A stretch of 15,559 nt of DNA from an uncultured Clostridia bacterium (GTDB lineage: Bacteria > Bacillota > Clostridia > Oscillospirales > Ruminococcaceae). Position 1 is the first letter of the stretch. The number at the start of each line of letters is the position of its first letter. The translations under genes were made by a program, and so were the position numbers. The notes beneath the pieces are model-generated. The model was not told the DNA's origin. It made no database searches and saw nothing but the letters and a program-made list of their open reading frames with translations. This document shows positions 13,950 to 15,559 of this stretch, one piece after another. The DNA lies in NCBI GenBank assembly GCA_947624425.1, contig CANQKG010000012.1, positions 1 to 15,559 of the forward strand, written 5' to 3'.

Positions 13950-14314
13950 TAAAGCCGGTGCGCCGTTTTGCCGGTCGTAAAGATCCGGCGGATCGCGGGA
14001 TAGTCGGCCAGAAGCCCGGCAATGTCGTTTGGCTGCGGGCTTTGGATCGAGGCGTCGGACGCTCCCGAGATCTCACAGCTTGCCAGCACATCCCAGAGCG
14101 CCAGCCGGTTGCGGCGAAGAAAGGCTTTCTTTTGGGGTATGGTATCCGGCGTCTGCGCTCCGAATACTGCCGCCGTCACCTGCCAGAACCGGTTCTGGGG
14201 ATGGCCGTAGTAAAAGCCCGTTTCCCGCGATTTCGGCGAGGGGATACTGCCGAGGATCAGAGTATCCGATTCCTGCCAGACCTGCACCGGGATCGTGTGG
14301 ACGACCCGTTCCAT
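13829..14314 (-). CDS. Family 6 uracil-DNA-glycosylase-superfamily protein (DNA-deoxyinosine/hypoxanthine glycosylase type)
   Basis: This probably removes hypoxanthine (deaminated adenine) or uracil from DNA in base excision repair. The ATG at 14314 overlaps the upstream TGA as TGATG with CGGAG about 10 bases before it; a TTG codon at 14317 would give one more residue. The 161 residues show the family signature near the N-terminus, LILGSIPSPKS (about 20-29) followed by ETGFYYGHPQNRFWQ (31-45), whose Asn in HPQNRFW is the residue linked to catalysis in this family. LWDVLASCEISGASDASI and the closing LPSTSPAN (about 137-144) are the other conserved blocks. The length is normal for the family. 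It is translationally coupled to the membrane protein gene upstream, which is an unexpected partner. Its 3' end overlaps immA, on the other strand, by 121 bp. Confidence 0.85.
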   Translation of the reverse strand: MERVVHTIPVQVWQESDTLILGSIPSPKSRETGFYYGHPQNRFWQVTAAVFGAQTPDTIPQKKAFLRRNRLALWDVLASCEISGASDASIQSPQPNDIAGLLADYPAIRRIFTTGKTAHRLYQKLCRPATGIDAFCLPSTSPANCACSTTALIEAYRVLAE

Positions 14315-15078
14315 CAAAAAAGCTCCGTTTTGACCCAGCTGCCCGGTAAAGCGGGGTTTAGGTCGGGCAGGGAGACGGCGTCGCCGTCCGCCGGGAGGTA
14401 ATAGTCGCCGTTATCGTAGAGCAAAACGGCTTCCGCGCCGGGTTGGTCGAAACGGTTTGCCTCGGCGGCGAGAAAGATTTTTTCGCCGACGGCGATCGGC
14501 TTCCAGTACCAGTTTTCCCGGAACTGTCGCTCGTCAAGCAGCTTTTGCTCCGCCTCGGACAGGGTGGGATAGCCGTCGGCGGTGCAAATCTCCTGCCGAA
14601 ACGCCTGTAATTCCTCTTCGTTAAAAGTGTGGATATCATCTTTGCCGGGCAGGTCAAGCTGTTCCATGGCGGCGCGCGCCGAGCGGACGATCTCATCCTG
14701 CTCCGGCGAGATATAATAGCCGCCGTTTTGGTAAACGATCTGGTCTCCGTTCGATTCCCGATAGGAGAGATAGGTGATCTCGGCAGGCTCACGGCAGAGA
14801 ATGGTTCCGGTGATCCGCCCGTTGTGACCCGCTTTTTCCAGAATGTCCTCCGCCAGGCTGTCCAGCAGCTCCACACTGCCGTATTCCCGGTACAGCTCGG
14901 CCGCCTGCTCCGCCGCCGCGACCCGAATATCCCGGCAGGCGACGTGCAGGTTTAACTGCCGCACCTGCTTTTGATAGCCCAGAATGGCCGGCAGCACCGT
15001 AGCGGCAAGTATGGCAAGGATCATCAAAAGGAGAAGGAGGGCGCCTTTTGAAATCCGCTTTTTTTCCTGTGTCTCCAT
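14314..15078 (-). CDS. Membrane-anchored protein with pilin-like N-terminus, function unknown
   Basis: The 254-residue product starts at the ATG whose first base is 15078, with AGAGGTG five bases upstream; the longer open frame to 15138 has no ribosome site and would overlap the next gene. The N-terminus METQEKKRISKG is followed by a hydrophobic helix ALLLLLMILAILAATVLPAI and then GYQKQVRQLNLHVACRDIRVAAAEQAAEL. This layout (short basic leader, KG, about 20 hydrophobic residues with a Pro, an amphipathic helix) resembles type IV pilins, but the conserved Glu at position 5 is absent and no other pilus gene is in view, so a plain signal-anchor protein is equally possible. The rest (about 70-254) is an acidic domain with repeated YYISPEQDE / DYYLPADGD motifs. 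No catalytic signature is seen. Confidence 0.75.
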   Translation of the reverse strand: METQEKKRISKGALLLLLMILAILAATVLPAILGYQKQVRQLNLHVACRDIRVAAAEQAAELYREYGSVELLDSLAEDILEKAGHNGRITGTILCREPAEITYLSYRESNGDQIVYQNGGYYISPEQDEIVRSARAAMEQLDLPGKDDIHTFNEEELQAFRQEICTADGYPTLSEAEQKLLDERQFRENWYWKPIAVGEKIFLAAEANRFDQPGAEAVLLYDNGDYYLPADGDAVSLPDLNPALPGSWVKTELF

Positions 15079-15134
15079 GGTAGCACCTCTTTTTGCGTTG
15101 TCCTTTGCCATTGTACCAGAATCTGTCGGAAAAA

Positions 15135-15559
15135 TCAATATCGCTGCATTTTGACCTCTACCCGCACGGCAGGATCGACCGCCGCCCGGAACGCTTCTTC
15201 CATCGCCCGGTCGCTGTAATGGGTGGGTATGGCGGTCTGCGGACGGATGCGGTTTACAAGCTCCGCCGCCTGCTTTGCGTCCATGGTGTAGACGCCGCCG
15301 ATCGGCACCATCGCCGTGTCACAGCGCACCGCAGATACTTCCGGCACGGCGTCGGTATCTCCGGCGATGTAAACTGTTTCGCCGTCTATTTGCACCAGGT
15401 ACCCTACCCAGCCGCATTTTTTCGGGTGAAACGGCTTGTGCCGGTTGTAGGCGGGTACGGTTTTGATTTTGATCCCGCAGAGTGTAAGCACCTCCAGCGG
15501 CGATACGGTGTATACTCCGCCGCAGGGGATCGCCGCCGCCTTTTGCTTCATCCGCTCCG
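15135..15559 (-). CDS. Metallo-beta-lactamase-fold hydrolase, C-terminal part (5' end outside window)
   Basis: The frame is open from the window edge to a TGA at 15135-15137, so the internal ATG at 15551 is not the start. About 141 residues are visible. The core YLVQIDGETVYIAGDTDAVPE followed by VRCDTAMVPIGGVYTMDAKQAAELVN and then IRPQTAIPTHY is the C-terminal half of UlaG-like / UPF0173 metal-dependent hydrolases: the GDTD aspartate and the THY histidine are metal ligands of the fold, and PIGG.YTMD is typical of the subgroup. The N-terminal HxHxDH motif lies beyond the window. Substrate cannot be predicted. The stop lies 56 bp before the start of the pilin-like gene in the same direction, so they may share a transcript. 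Confidence 0.88.
   Translation of the reverse strand, partial: ERMKQKAAAIPCGGVYTVSPLEVLTLCGIKIKTVPAYNRHKPFHPKKCGWVGYLVQIDGETVYIAGDTDAVPEVSAVRCDTAMVPIGGVYTMDAKQAAELVNRIRPQTAIPTHYSDRAMEEAFRAAVDPAVRVEVKMQRY

Overview
The window looks like a chromosomal segment from a fairly GC-rich Gram-positive anaerobe of the class Clostridia, most likely a gut or rumen member of the Oscillospiraceae/Ruminococcaceae. The reasons are the fusA-tuf gene order, the clostridial EF-Tu type, Shine-Dalgarno sites close to AGGAGG, consensus sigma-A promoters, a dockerin-bearing secreted protein beside a secreted glycoside hydrolase, and a dispersed intergenic repeat whose spurious minus-strand translation (...PLPLTRE...) I recall as common in such genomes. 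The genus cannot be fixed from sequence alone.

Layout. 1-2046: end of the translation-factor operon, with the C-terminal part of EF-G (fusA), a complete EF-Tu gene (tuf) and a rho-independent terminator. 2112-3071: a membrane-anchored NERD-domain protein with a C-terminal zinc ribbon. 3072-3479: intergenic DNA with a repeat and a long hairpin. 3480-4492: a two-gene unit of a small two-helix membrane protein and a TetR-type regulator. 4493-4863: a second repeat copy and a 46-bp perfect palindromic terminator. 4864-7515: a P-type Ca2+ ATPase. 7604-9355: pyruvate kinase with the extra C-terminal domain. 9395-12076: a secreted two-gene operon with a full-consensus promoter, a small dockerin protein, a GH18-type hydrolase with an N-terminal discoidin-like region, and a terminator. 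12077-12440: intergenic DNA with two inverted copies of the repeat.

12441-13949 is an immunity-type switch: an XRE/CI-like repressor and an ImmA/IrrE-type metallopeptidase are transcribed rightwards. A 130-residue protein with a faint sigma-70 region-4-like segment is transcribed leftwards from overlapping divergent promoters around a small dyad. No integrase, structural or conjugation gene is visible. 13829-15559 (minus strand) holds a partial metallo-beta-lactamase-fold hydrolase, a pilin-like membrane protein and a family-6 (hypoxanthine/uracil) DNA glycosylase whose 3' end overlaps immA by 121 bp.

Most of the window is ordinary core and secretome. The parts most worth a second look are the self-contained XRE/ImmA/divergent-gene switch and its antisense overlap with a DNA-repair gene, the separate dockerin protein paired with a GH18 enzyme that has no dockerin, and the repeat family, whose second hairpin keeps its pairing while its sequence changes.
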